Assembly: GCF_032854445.1 (NCBI RefSeq)
Contig: NC_088303.1
Span: 10,795,501-10,859,500 of the forward strand
Reading direction: 5' to 3'
DNA from: Liolophura sinensis
Lineage: Eukaryota > Mollusca > Polyplacophora > Chitonida > Chitonidae
DNA length: 64,000 bases
Under the pieces are notes generated by a model that searched no databases, had not been told where the DNA came from, and saw nothing but the letters and a program-made list of their open reading frames with translations. Of this stretch, positions 23,701-35,900 are shown piece by piece (within the stretch, counting starts at the first letter, position 1; every line of letters begins with the position of its first letter). The position numbers and the translations under genes were made by a program.

Positions 23701-26700
23701 CAAATAATAGACTGCCACAGACGTACATGTAGAGGTGTTTTCTTATGTACTGTTTGTATGTGATGAATTCCTTGTGGACGGTTGACTCGGGGTTTCTTGT
23801 TGATTTTGTTTCACTTTGCAATGAACACCATCTACATGTAAGTTTGATTTAGCATTGATTTGGATTCAACTTGCAATGAACACCATCTATGTTTGATTTA
23901 GCATTTATTTGGTTTCACTTTGTAATGAACACCATCTCAGTGTGATTTAGCATTGATTTGGTGTCACTTTACAATGCACACCCTCTTAGTTTGATGTAGC
24001 ATTGATTTGGCTTCACTTTGTGCTGAACGGTATCTCAGTTTAATTTAGTGATGATTTGGTTTCAGTTTGCGCTCAACATTGGGCTCAAGTTCTTCACTCC
24101 TGAGGAATATTTTCAAGGCTGGAAACCAGCGCCTTTCAAACTGCCAGAGTTTAATCCTGTAAGTGTTGATGCTGTTATACATGTGTACACTTTTTATGTC
24201 CCCTTGCCAGGATATGGGTGCAATATTTCCAAAGTTGTATTAAGTTGTTATCATTCATTTTTAGTATATCCCATTGCAAATGTAATGGGGGACATCTTTC
24301 TTTGTGCCTGTCCATGGATGTGTGTGTATGGGTGTCAGTTTGTTTAGCCCTTAGTGGGTTGATTGTGCTGTTTTGTGTATTTTTACATGAAGTTAGTAGG
24401 AGACGACTTGCCTTTCACCAATGTGTTACGTCAAGTGAAAGTGGCGATTACTTAGCACTCCTCAGGGAATGCACAGTAGTCAGAGCAGTAATCCTGGAAT
24501 TTTTGCACAATATGCTGTATACACTTAAAGTTTGCTGTGTAAAAAAAAAAAAAACACTTTCAGAAGCAAGAAGATCTTTTTTTTTTTTTTTTTTTTTTTT
24601 TTTTGATTGGTGTTTTACGCCGTACTCAAGAATATTTCACTTATACGACGGCGGCCAGCATTATGGTGGGCGGAAACCGGGCAGGGCCCGCGGGAAACCC
24701 GCGTCCATCCGCAGGTTGCTGAGTGACCTTCCCACATACGGCCGGAGAGGAAGCCAGCATGAGCTGGACTTGAACTCACTGCGATCGCATTGGTGAGAGA
24801 CTCCTGGGTCATTACGCTGCGCTAGCATGCTAACCAACTGAGCCACGGAGGCCCCAATTAAAGATCTTAAAATCTTACTTAAGATACTTTTTTTGATTGG
24901 AAATCAATCAAGTAAACCTCAGGAAGAACTCATAGTTGCCCTTTAAGGTGGATAAATGAATCAAAATTAAGCAAAATGTGTCGCTTGAAAAATGCTAAGC
25001 TTTAGTTACAATAGGATATGGTACAATTTCTTTATGATAGATGCCCTTTACCTTCTGTTGTATATACATGTAAGCGAGCAATTTTACTCAAATAAATTCA
25101 TGTGTGCTGGACATTTCCTCCTTCAGAATTCTCTGAGAGCTGATAATCCTCTGACGTCCCCTCCAGATGCCAAGATTATCTCCAAGAATCAAGAGGTGAG
25201 TCATGTGTAATCCTGAATTGATAAAGCTTGTGTCCATGGGTAATCCTACATTGATAAAGCTTGTGTCCTTGGGTAATCCTGAATTGATAAAGCTTGTGTC
25301 CATGGGTAATCCTGAATTGATAAAGCTCCTGTGTGGTGAAATCACCTGGAGTTTAACAGGTAGTAAATCGCCCAGCTGTTTGAACTGCAGCACTAAAAGG
25401 TGATTAGGCAGTGAAAAATGACGTGAAGTTCCATGTGAAATACTGTTGGTGAAAAATTATAAGAAGCTACCTTTGATTATCTCTTTGTACTACTTAAAAT
25501 CAAGTGTCTTATAAGATTTCCTTTCACATGTATCTGTCCAAATTTAAGTCCAATGTGAAGATTGTTGTTGTCTTTTTCCTCAACCAATGATAAGGCTTGG
25601 GTTAAAAATAAAATACATGGCTTTGGTTTGGAATATGTACGTTTATGTAACAGCTCTCTAATTTCGGATATTTGGAATATGAAAATGAATATGACTACCT
25701 GCAAGTTCGGCTTGTTGATGACTGACCATACATGTACAGTCTTTATTTGTTACAGGTTGTTATCACAGTTGGTTTTCCAGCTTGTAAGTAATCCAGTTAG
25801 CAAGTTTATGACATGAACTTTTTTGAATGAAACGAAATGTTTTTCGAAGAGGATATTTCTGATTGGAAATCATGAAATGATTTGGCAAAGAAATCACCAG
25901 AACAAGTAATCATTACCTGATAAACAGACTAATTTCCAGACACAAAAACCAAATACACATAAAGTATGTAACAATATAACCTTCACTGAAAATTTATAGG
26001 GTTATAGCCACATTGTGGTGTCTAGATTATGTCGTAGGTAGATTAAGGTGTATTCTCAAAGCCAGTGCTCATAGTTATACTGTGTACAAGTACAGTGAAG
26101 TATAGCTCCGTAAAAGAACGCTTTAGTTTGTTATAAATTGTATAAGTTGCTTAAATTATTGTACCGAATTTCATACTGATGTTCAAATGTTGAGATACCG
26201 TTTTCACACCTGCGCATAACACTTGAGATTCAGTGGCTAAAGAACTAAATAGTTGTCATGTTGTTTATGACAGTGCTTTGTCAAAGAGCACTGCTTTGTC
26301 AAACAGTCATGGGTCTATTAATCAGGAAGTAAAACATTGTGATTTTTACTTTTAGCAGGAAAATCATTTTTCGTGAAGACCTACATGGTGAAGGAGGGTT
26401 ACATTCATGTGAATAGAGTGAGTTCCCTGTTTTATAAACTTTAGTTTTATGTCAGTGTGAATGAGGAAGAGAGAACAAAGGTCAGTCATTTAATTGGAAG
26501 AGGTGTGGAAACAGTCCAAAACTGCCATAGCCATTTTGTTGCGTGCTTTTTTCAGCTATTAGTACCGGTGTGGAATTCCTATGAGACCTTGGGATATGCC
26601 ATGTTAGAGAATCTGGAAACGTGATGTGGCGTCATTTGTATCCCAAGCCCACACGGCTAAAGGCCGAAACAGGGTTCTGGTGACATCAGCGGAAACAGAT

Positions 26701-29302
26701 GCTTTCTCGGATTACAGAAATAACTTGCAGCTGTTTGGGTAAAACTGATAACATGGCACCACTTCCAATTTTCTCAATGTGTGCCATTTTGTTTAATTTG
26801 GCCTGCACTATCTCAGTTATGCAACCACACAGAAATATAGAGATACAATTTTAAACACTTTGTTTTTTAATTAAATATCAGTGCATACATGTATTTGATT
26901 TAGAGTTGTCTTATCATTTAACGAAATGATCATTCTACAGAAGTGTGTGGAAAGCGAAGGACAGGAGATTGTAAGCATGCTAGTGAATAAAATGTTAAAT
27001 AAATATAATAAATCCGAAAGCCTGTTTAGTATGAATAGTGATGAGTATTTCAGTCATCATGTTTTGGGACAGTAAGACTAATTTGATTTGTAATGTTCTC
27101 ATAAAGAGATTTTCATGTATTTTTGCTGACAGACAGTTGAGACTGCAGAAATGCTGGGTCCCTTTCAAACTGCAACGTTTCATTTATGAGCTATTAGTGA
27201 GGTGTGTGTTATTGGATAAACTGATAACCTGAGACACTATAGTTGTTGAGGTGTCTTGGTGTGTGTTGTAGGATAAGTTGGGCTCCTGGCAGAAGTGTGT
27301 GGCTGCCTGTACCAAGTCTCTACAACAGAACCACAAGGTTGTGGTGGATAACACCAGTCCTGACAAGGAGTCCAGGAAAAGGTAGCTCCCTCTGCATGTA
27401 CAAGTCAGGATTTGTACATGCATGCTGGGTAATGTCTAAAAGTTGTCAGGTTTTAACAATTGCACCCAAAGAGATATTGTTATACTTAACTACTACCTGC
27501 TACATATTTATTGTATTATAGTGTCTGCTATTTTAATTTCCTCATATTTTGTACTTATTGTCTTTGGGAAAGGCTTGGCTTCTTAATTTAGATGCTATGT
27601 CAGAAAACTTTGCGTACCATTTATCCTAACTGGCATGTTTTATTGAAGACATTGGACTTGTCATATTGACTACATTACTTGCTGGAGTATGCTGTGAAAC
27701 ACCAATCAAGTTAATAAATAAACATTACCTGATGATAACACTTAAGTGATGGTGGTTGGGAGGGGATTATTGTATGAGCCTTTTGAACTGTTCCAGGTAT
27801 CTGGATGTGGCCAAGAAGTTCAACGTTCCTTGTCGATGCTTCTATTTTACTGCATCTCTGCAACAAGCCAGGCACAATGAAAGGGTCTGTACATAGAAAC
27901 ACTACATTTCCATGATGGTTGAAGTGCTAATTGTTAATAATGATCTATATGAATTGTAACCCTGATCGGGACAGCATGTATTTAAGGGAAAATTCATTTT
28001 CAGCTTAGGGACTTACAGAGCCTATAGTTTTTGCATTTTGTACATGTAGAATGACCTCTTTTGCAAATCAAATGAAATGTAAAGTTCCCATAACCATGGC
28101 AACTAGGGACCAAATATTTGCCCTTTAGTGAGCTTTATTTGCATAACTATTGTGACCACCATATCTTGGGACCCATTGAAATAGGTGCATGTAATATGCA
28201 TGGCTGAGAGATGCTCCTGCTTCGCTGCTGTTATTTAATATGAAATCTTCCAGGCTAGAATACCATAATTTACAAAATTAAAAATGGTTTATTAAGTTTT
28301 GTGAAAGTATATCTTCTGAGCAGTAGATGTTATAAATATTAGCTTGCAAGATAGTTACATGTATAATGTGGTGTGTACAGTTTTTGAAGCATGGCATTCA
28401 GATCCAGATCAGAAAGGCATAAACTCCAGCACATCAGTAACAATATTCACAAAACACTTTTTTTGCCACAGTTCCGGAGCTTGACAGACAAGTTACACAA
28501 ACCCATCAATGACATGGTCATGAATTCTTACAAGTAAGTTAGTGTGTCAGGTTCATACAGATAGGAATATCCTGTCTCGGTGAAATGATTTGTGTCTTTG
28601 GTTAGTGTTTGACACTGTACTGAGTTTATTTCATTTAGATGATGGCAGGCAGGGGTTCTGATGTAGGATCAAACCAGTGGATATGGGCCTGTCAGTGAAA
28701 TACAAACATGTAAACTCCGCTATTACAGCACCTGTGTTAATACCTGCATTTCTTGAGAAATGGCATTAAGAAACAATCAGATGGATAAAGGCTTGTTTGA
28801 ATGCCTTTGTAATACAGTGCCTGTCAGCCTCTCAGTCCCAGCTCAGTGACAGCATCCCAACCTACAATATTTGTCTGCTTTAGCTCAAGCTTGATTTTAG
28901 ATAATAAAGACTCCTGAGGTGAATATTATACTGTATAACCTCTGCTGGTTGAAATGCACAGGCATATCTCAAATAAAAAGTAAAATGCACAAAGACATGG
29001 AATGATTGAAAGTTGTAGTTGCAACATCCATTATTAAAATCTGTTAGGTTTGTAGATCTGTTCACCTTCAAACCTGGCCACCAATTCATCAGCTGCAAAC
29101 CACTGATTCGTAATATGCAAGTCATTTGTGCATAAAATGGTATTTTGACATCATTATCACATTTGTTTGTTTCTTCAGGTCAAAGTTTGAGGAGCCGTCT
29201 GTGTCTGAAGGTTTTACACAGGTGATCAAGATCAACTTTGTCCCCAAATTCACAGATCTCTCCCATGAAAAGCTGTTTTTCCAATACCTTATGGACAAAT
29301 GA
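17789..29302 (+). CDS. PNKP: Bifunctional polynucleotide phosphatase/kinase
   Basis: Restores 5'-phosphate and 3'-OH ends at DNA breaks. Sixteen exons, all phases matching, 588 aa: 17789-17915, 18917-19485, 19841-19920, 21258-21336, 21924-22010, 22603-22674, 23026-23074, 23430-23497, 24066-24158, 25127-25195, 25756-25783, 26356-26417, 27272-27381, 27797-27884, 28472-28533, 29179-29302 (TGA at 29300). Exons 1-2 encode an FHA domain ([19 protein letters not shown]) that binds phosphorylated XRCC1/XRCC4 in relatives, then a Ser-rich linker with basic KKLKKE and acidic DDSDTE stretches. Exon 3 has the HAD phosphatase motif FDIDGT, exon 4 ends FFTNQ. Exons 11-12 build the P-loop GFPASGKS, followed by VNRDKLGSW with the kinase Asp. 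Exon 13 has DNTSPD; exons 14-15 give QARHNERFRSLTD. Exon 11 is only 28 bp, and the exon 14 donor (gtctgt) is weak. Human PNKP is 521 aa; the linker is longer here. Confidence 0.97.
20682..21090. repeat. 102-bp tandem repeat, four copies (PNKP intron 3)
   Basis: Copies start at 20682, 20783, 20885 and 20987 (ttgttgacacacttctcttc in the first and last). They contain gtaacaaatgtggactcttt and are closely similar to one another. Confidence 0.95.
21122..21190 (+). mobile_element. SINE 3' fragment
   Basis: Contains cataagtgaaatattcttga with a degraded A-rich tail, in PNKP intron 3 just after the 102-bp array. Confidence 0.65.
23770..24070. repeat. ~49-bp repeat array ending on the PNKP exon 9 acceptor
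   Basis: Five or six copies of a unit containing gcattgatttggtttcactt and tgcaatgaacaccatct. The last unit is the authentic splice site itself: gatttggtttcag followed by exon TTTGCGCTCAACAT. In the complete upstream copies the acceptor AG is replaced by AC. Confidence 0.85.
24577..24855 (-). mobile_element. Full-length tRNA-derived SINE (reference copy)
   Basis: Read on the minus strand it begins ggggcctccgtggctcagtt (A-box region of a tRNA-like head). It has a B-box-like gagttcaagtcc, then a body with ggccggccgtatgtgggaag-like sequence, and ends gtacggcgtaaaacaccaat followed by poly(A), seen here as a T-run. At least twenty other copies or fragments occur in the window. Located in PNKP intron 9. 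The pol III type is inferred from the head. Confidence 0.93.
25207..25337. repeat. 33-bp tandem repeat, four copies (PNKP intron 10)
   Basis: Unit gtaatcctgaattgataaag plus cttgtgtccatgg, starting 12 nt into the intron after the exon 10 donor. Confidence 0.93.
27675..27725 (+). mobile_element. SINE terminal fragment
   Basis: Ends gaaacaccaatcaagttaat plus aaataaac; only the last ~45 bp of the SINE remain. Confidence 0.45.
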
Positions 29303-29329
29303 AAGCTTCCACGACTGGTGTGCTTTCAT

Positions 29330-29550
29330 TTCTAACTCTGGGAAATCTGCTGGGCAACTCAGCACATGGTGTTTCAGAGGATGGGAAATCTGCTGGGCAA
29401 CTCAGCACATGGTGTTTGTGGGTATGGGAAATCTGCTGGGCATCTCCACACACAGTGTTTCTGAGTGTGGGAAATGTACTGGGCAACTCCGCACACAGTG
29501 TTTCTGAGAGTGGGAAATCTGCTGGGCAACTCAGCACACGGCCTGAAGTA
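29330..29550. repeat. ~42-bp tandem repeat in the PNKP 3' UTR
   Basis: Five copies of a unit containing gggaaatctgctgggcaact and cagcacatggtgtttc. It begins about 28 bp after the stop codon. Confidence 0.93.
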
Positions 29551-29915
29551 ATAGTGTTATAGTACCACTCTGACTGCTGTGGGAACACTTGTGCTGTTAA
29601 TCGAGCTCAGCATTCTACACGAAATGGGACTCAGATATAGTCTTTGCTTGTCTCTATGCTGAATCTTGTGAGAATGGATTCTTTAAGTACATGTACTAAA
29701 TGTAATGAAGGATACAGCCTGTTAAGTTATTGAAAAGTCTTTGCTACAAGTCATTTCTCAAGTCCTCATAAGTCTTTATTTTTGACAGAAGGTGTTACTT
29801 AATTTAATTCTCACCAATGACAATCTGATAATTAAAACAACTTACTAATAAGCAAATAAGAATTGTTCTCTTCTTGTATCATTTAGGGGATCACTTATTT
29901 TGGTAACAAGAGAGT

Positions 29916-31195
29916 CTGAGCAAGTGGTAAACACAGTTAAGGTTGTAGGTGGTGTTTCATGACCAGACACTCAAGTGGTAAACACAGTTAAGGTTGTAGC
30001 TGGTGTTTCATGACCAGACACACAAGTGGTAGACACAGTTAAGGTTGTGGCTGGTGTTTCATGACCAGACACACAAGTGGTAAACACAGTTAAGGTTGTA
30101 GCTGGTGTTTCATGACCAGACACTCAAGTGGTAAACACATTTAAGGTTGTGGCTGGTGTTTCATGGCCAGGCACACAAGTGGTAGACACAGTTAAGGTTG
30201 TGGCTGGTGTTTGATGGCCAGACACACAAGTGGTAAACACAGTTAAGGTTGTGGCTGGTGTTTCATGGTCAGACACACAAGTGGTAGACACAGTTAAGGT
30301 TGTGGCTGGTGTTTCATGGTCAGACACAGAAGTGGTAGACACAGTTAAGGTTGTGGCTGGTGTTCGATGGCCAGACACACAAGTGGTAAACACAGTTAAG
30401 GTTGTGGCTGGTGTTTCATGGTCAGACACACAAGTGGTAGACACAGTTAAGGTTGTGGCTGGTGTTTCATGGTCAGACGCACAAGTGGTAGACACACTTA
30501 AGGTTGTAGCTGGTGTTTCATGGCCAGACACACAAGTGGTAGACACAGTTTAGTTTGTAGGTGGTGTTTCGTGCTGGTGTTTCATGGCCAGACACACAAG
30601 CGGTAGACACAGTTAAGGTTGTAGCTGGCATTTCGTGCTGGTGTTTCATGGCCAGACACACAAGTGGTAGACACAGTTAAGGTTGTAGCTGGTGTTTCAT
30701 GGCCAGACACACAAGTGGTAGACACAGTTAAGGTTGTAGGTGGTGTTTCATGGCCAAACACACAAGTGGTAGACACAATTGAGGTTGTAGCTGGTGTTTC
30801 ATGGCCAGACATACAAGTGGTAAACACAGTTAAGGTTGTAGCTGGTGTTCCATGGCCAGAAACACAAGTGGTAAACACAGTTAAGGTTGTAGCTGGTGTT
30901 CCATGGCCAGACACACAAGTGGTAGACACAGTTTAGGTTGTAGCTGGTGTTTGATGGCCAGACACACAAGTGGTAAACACAGTTAAAATGTAGCTGGTGT
31001 TTTATGCTGGTGTTTCATGGCCAGACACAGAAGTGGTAGACACAGTTAAGGTTGTAGCTGGTGTTTCATGGCCAGACACACAAGTCGTAAACACATTTAA
31101 GGTTGTAGCTGGTGTTTCATGGTCACACATGCAAGTGGTAGACACAGGTAAGGTTGTGGCTGGTGTTTCATGGCCAGATACACAAGTGTGTAACA
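29916..31195. repeat. 51-bp minisatellite, about 25 copies
   Basis: Unit acaagtggtagacacagtta plus aggttgtggctggtgtttca plus tggccagacac, with a few irregular units. Period 51 has no stop in several frames, which produces long spurious reading frames on both strands. Confidence 0.97.
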
Positions 31196-31213
31196 TGGAA
31201 GCGTTTTTGTTTA

Positions 31214-31219
31214 AATAAA
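31214..31219 (+). terminator. Poly(A) signal downstream of PNKP
   Basis: AATAAA directly after the 51-bp array, about 1.9 kb from the stop. A minus-strand AATAAA (TTTATT at 31231-31236) lies 12 bp away and could serve the convergent ZNF341 gene. Unused alternatives cannot be excluded. Confidence 0.4.
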
Positions 31220-31230
31220 ACAACTGTGTC

Positions 31231-31236
31231 TTTATT
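31231..31236 (-). terminator. Candidate poly(A) signal for ZNF341
   Basis: Minus-strand AATAAA about 1.76 kb past the ZNF341 stop. Another copy is at 31947-31952. Which one is used cannot be told from sequence. Confidence 0.3.
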
Positions 31237-31239
31237 TTT

Positions 31240-32505
31240 GCAATTTTTACACGCACACCCACCTCAAAACATAATTCAGAAGATCGATAATCCTGTGTAA
31301 TTTGTTTTCCCATGTTGTATGTATGACCCAATGTTAAGATTGGGACTGAGCACACCTTTCCATAAAGCGATGATATAGTGTCGCAAAGGGATCTCTCTCT
31401 GTTCTAACATTTATTACATTTATTTTGTATGTAATAAACGTACTCAGTTATGTGTGAATTCCCCATCCATCGTTTAAAGTTATTCTAATTCTTACTGAAT
31501 ACCTTACAATACATATAACCCACCCGCTCAACAAACCACAAGAACCTCAGCCACACCTAGTTGTTCAAATCCATGCATTTGCATCCCTGCAACTGCATCT
31601 GTATCATGCCTTGAAATGGTGCAAAATTGCTACAAAAAATCCTGGCTGACAACCAAAATGTATAGTGGGTCTGCACACTTTCATCAGTGGGTAAGTTTCA
31701 TCAAACCATGCGCTTAAGTTAATTTTGTAAAGTTGATGACAACCTAGACATTTGACTACAGTGGAAATGCCTTACAGATATCCTGGTTTCAGATCAACCA
31801 AAAAAATGGAATGGCACCAAATGTCCCCCAAATCCATCCAGAACTTTTTCTGATAAAATGAAAACCAACAAGAACATAACTTCCTTTGATAGAAATAATG
31901 AAAAGTATACATTAAGAAAAAACATTCCAATTTCAAGAAAAATAATTTATTCGTCAAATTATTCCTACCTTCCAACTTTAGAAAAATCAGTATCAAGTCA
32001 TTACTTTGTCAAAGTCTTCAGTACTGTAAATCAAAGACTGAATCATTCCACAGATCTACAATCCATTATTGCTGTCAAATTGACGCATACAGGTCACATG
32101 TTTATTATCGGATCCACACAGGAAAACACGAACACTATTGGCACTTGTATGGAGTATGTGGAGAGGTTAACATAGCCCACAAAAACATCACTTAAGACAT
32201 AAGTCAGTCTTTGAAAAGATACATGTGACTGCAACATGCATTTACAGGTGATAACGTGATCACCCTAGAGACGCTATTCACAGCTTATGCAACATACAGT
32301 AAAGGAGAATGTCACATCTTGCTCAGAGGGAAAGGTTTGTCAAAATGTTTCATGTTTTTATGGAACTACATGTATTGCTGTAAATGCACAAGAATTTCAA
32401 TCACAAAAATTTAATGTAAAAGTGTTATTTTGTGTAAAATTTAATAAGCCATTGTACATGTCTCGTCATCTGACAGACAGATTGAGGTTCAAAGAGATCA
32501 GATGC
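31240..32505. other. Intergenic or 3' UTR, no recognised gene
   Basis: AT-rich with no tandem array. A 105-codon plus-strand frame at 31858-32175 shows no recognisable domain. Probably the 3' UTR of ZNF341 on the opposite strand. Confidence 0.4.
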
Positions 32506-32511
32506 ATTTAT

Positions 32512-32700
32512 GTATTTATTTGATTGGTGTTTTACACCGTACTCAAGAATATTTCAATTATACAACAGTGGCCAGCATATTGGTGGGAGGAAACCAGACA
32601 GAACCCGGGGAAAAGCCACGACCATTCGTAGGCAGCTGGCAGACCTTCCCATGTACTGCTGGAGAGGGAGACAGCATGAGTTGGACTTGAGCTCCCAGAT
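32512..32700 (-). mobile_element. SINE, 5' truncated, first of a pair
   Basis: Reverse copy from the (TTTA)n-side tail through the body; the tRNA-like head is missing. A second copy in the same orientation follows within 8 bp. Confidence 0.85.
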
Positions 32701-32707
32701 CCGATAC

Positions 32708-32880
32708 ATTTATTTATTTATTTATTTGATTGGTGTTTTACGCCGTACTCAAGAATATTTCACTTATACGATGGCAGCCAGCATTATCGTGGGTGGAAAC
32801 TGGGCACAGCCTGGGGGAAACCCACGACCATCCGCAGGTTGTTGACAGACCTTCCCACTTACAGCTGGAGAGGAAGAGAT
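32708..32880 (-). mobile_element. SINE, 5' truncated, second of a pair
   Basis: Reverse copy with the tail tttatttatttatttatttg and gattggtgttttacgccgta. It ends at cagctggagaggaagag before the head. Lies just beyond the ZNF341 stop codon, in its 3' UTR. Confidence 0.88.
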
Positions 32881-32997
32881 CCAATACATGTACAATAGTA
32901 TAACACAAGACTACATTCCAACATGACAAGTTGAAACTTGCTCCTTTAAGGATTTGAGGGATGTTAACTTCAAAAAGACACGTCAGCTTCAAAATCT

Positions 32998-35900
32998 TCA
33001 CTGTTCCTCCATAGATCGCAGGATGTCCTCTGAGGCTTTCAGCAGACTTTCTGTGCCCTGCAGCACAGGGTCAGTCTCAGAGACGTAGTGCTGGATTTGT
33101 CTGCCCTGATGAGTCTCCAGGTCCCCATCCTCTGTGATCTCAGCCACACAGGTAACCATTTCCCCGGCCGCAGACCCCGGGGTAGCAAACACCACCTGAC
33201 GCCTCACCTGTACCCCGTCTACCCCAGGTGTGGGGTCCTCTACGATGAAGGTGTGCATGCCCTGAGAGTTGACGCCTGCAGGCATGTGCTCCTCTACTGT
33301 GATGTGCTGCTCCTCTGCAACCAAGTCTACCCCAGACGTATTTGACGAATTAGTGATCTCTATTTCCACCCCCTGCCCCTCTGAGGTGGAAACAACTTGT
33401 GCATTTGACAAATCCACCAGCTCCACTTGACCAATCACAGCAGGCTGCAGCAACTGCTGAGTTGCAGGGGAAATGATGGACTGGTGGGACATATTAGGGG
33501 AGATAACTGAGGGGGCTGACATGGTGACGATGGTGGACTCTGACTGATTAGCTTCATCCACAGAGCTGCCTCCTGTGATGTCACACGACTGCAGCTGCAC
33601 CACATAACCCGCTGAGGTAGTCAAATGAGGAGCTGCAGCAGTGCGAGTGAACTCCATCCCAGCAAAGGACACCTCCACAGTTGTGTCCTTGACCTGACCT
33701 TCATGCACCGCTGCTGTGTCTTGTGACTGTGACGTAACATGTGTATGTGTAGTGTCTGTTGACTGGTCACTGCTTGTCACCGTGACAACTCTCTGAGGCT
33801 GGGGAAACACAGGTTGTAGCTTTATCGTGTCAGTGGGAGAGGCTGTATTGTTGGGAGGAGCCACAGGTAACCCTGAAGATGGGCCAGAACTCAATGTGGC
33901 TAGAGGAGCTGAATCTCTAGATGAGGAAGCCACAGGTGGCTGCTCTGCTGGCGTCGCCTCTGTCTCCATGCCCAGCCTCTCCCCGCCTTCTCGCCGTGTG
34001 GGTCGGCCACGTCGACGAGTTATCATCGTGCTTGTTGACTTTTGACTATCAGCCGTCACAGTGATCATTCTTTTCCGTGGCCTCCCAATTTTCCGGCGAC
34101 TCCGCGCTCGGGGTGTGGGGACAATAAGCGTTCCGTCTTTGTCTGTTATAGGGTTACATTTATGTCCATGGAACAGCTTAGGCCTGAAAAAGCCTTTGCC
34201 ACATTTCTCACAGCGGAACCTGAAGTCTGACCGATGACTTCTCTCATGTTCCAGCAGGGAGGGTTTGCGACAGAAAGATTTGCCACACTCGCGACACTTG
34301 AAAGGTTTTATACCACTGTGGGAGATAATGTGAGCCTTCAACTTGTCGGGACGATTGAACTCCATCTCACAACCTGAACAAACAAAAGGTCTCTATTAAA
34401 CCCTCTCAATTCTATTAAGCTTTCAAAGACATTAATTAACACTTCAACATAGTAAAACATTTAAATGTACAAAAGTATCCCAAAGTTTTAACAAATATAA
34501 AGGTGCATTCATTCAATCTCTCAGCTTGGACCCATCATGAAAGGATTTCCACATCAATAACAAGCATACCTGATACCCTGTGTCTCAGCAGATTAAGAGG
34601 TAAATTAATGTGTTCAAAAAAGCTAATTAAGCTAATGAAATCAAACTAAATATGAATACGTGAATATAAATTTTCACCAAAAAGAAGTAGGTATACGGTC
34701 AATTAAGCTGACCACAATCCAATTTGGTCTAAGGTTCATTTTTCTAGGATAAACAATTCTGACAAGACTTTAACAGTAGAATTTAAACTTTGGTCTAATA
34801 AAAATGTAATTCAGTCTGGAGTACTTTATATATACAAGCAAGCCCATTTATGAAATTTGGTCCACTTGTTTTGGAGAAAATAAAGGGGCATAACTCAGTT
34901 CATTTTTGATTAGCTTTGAGATTAATTGGCCACATGTTCAGTTTTTATCCAACATCAACCCCTCTCTAGGAGATAACTGACTGATGAGACCAATGAAATA
35001 AAATTAATTTAATACAGTACAAAACTGGCCCTTGTACCATACAGAAGGTGTGTCCAGAATGGCTGGCAACACAAACACACCTGTAAGGCTTTTGAATGGA
35101 CATTTGTACTTCTTGACGGTGACATGGATCAGCATGTGCCGCTTAAGTTTGTCTTTCCTGTTGAAGGCAGCGTTGCACTGTTCACACTGGAAGGGTTTCG
35201 CACCAGAGTGGATCAGGGAATGCATCTTGAGATAATTTTCAGCCTTAAATCGCTTGAAGCACACCTGACACTCAAACTGACCTGAAAACATGTAAGTTAT
35301 CAGAATTACATGAAAGATTAGTTTTTCCTTGTTCTTAACATGAATTATTTCAACAGTGATATAGTGAACTTAAAAGCAATTTGTTAGTTTGGATTTTGGT
35401 CCAAGTGTCATGACACTTACAATGTTACTTTTTGACAAGTATGTCATAGCATGTTTTACTGATGGATGACACCAGACCATCTTGAATACACCAGTGAGAA
35501 ACTTTTCAACACATGACACATTTGCCTTCCCAATTCGTGGAAGAGGGGTCTTCAACGAACATAAAACATAAAAAAAAGCTTAGCTTACACTGCTGACAAT
35601 TTTCTGTCATAAAGCCCTTAGTTTTATTTATTTATTTGATTGGTGTTTTACACCATACTCAAGAATATTTCACTTATACGACGGCGGCCAGCATTATGGT
35701 GGGTGGAAACCGGCCACAGCCCGGGGCAAACCCACGACCATCCGCAGGTCGCTTACAGACCGTCCCACTTACGACTGGAGAGGAAGCCAGCATGAGATCA
35801 ACTTGAACTCACAGCGACCACATTGTTGAGAGGCTCCTTGGTCATTACGCTGCACTAACGCGCTAACCGACAGAGCCACGGAGGCCCCACCATAAAGCCC

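Noticed and set aside
24615-24846. Short frames such as [19 protein letters not shown]
   Set aside because: They lie within the SINE and recur wherever the SINE occurs (for example 45524-45862).
24785-24855. A genuine tRNA gene
   Set aside because: A and B boxes are present but the cloverleaf is not complete, and the segment continues into the SINE body in many copies.
30124-30929. Long minus-strand frames coding TTCVSGHETPATTL repeats
   Set aside because: They are products of the 51-bp minisatellite whose length is a multiple of three. The plus strand is equally open, and there is no start context or domain.
31858-32175. 105-codon plus-strand frame between PNKP and ZNF341
   Set aside because: Low-complexity, AT-rich composition, no domain, and no splice or promoter context.
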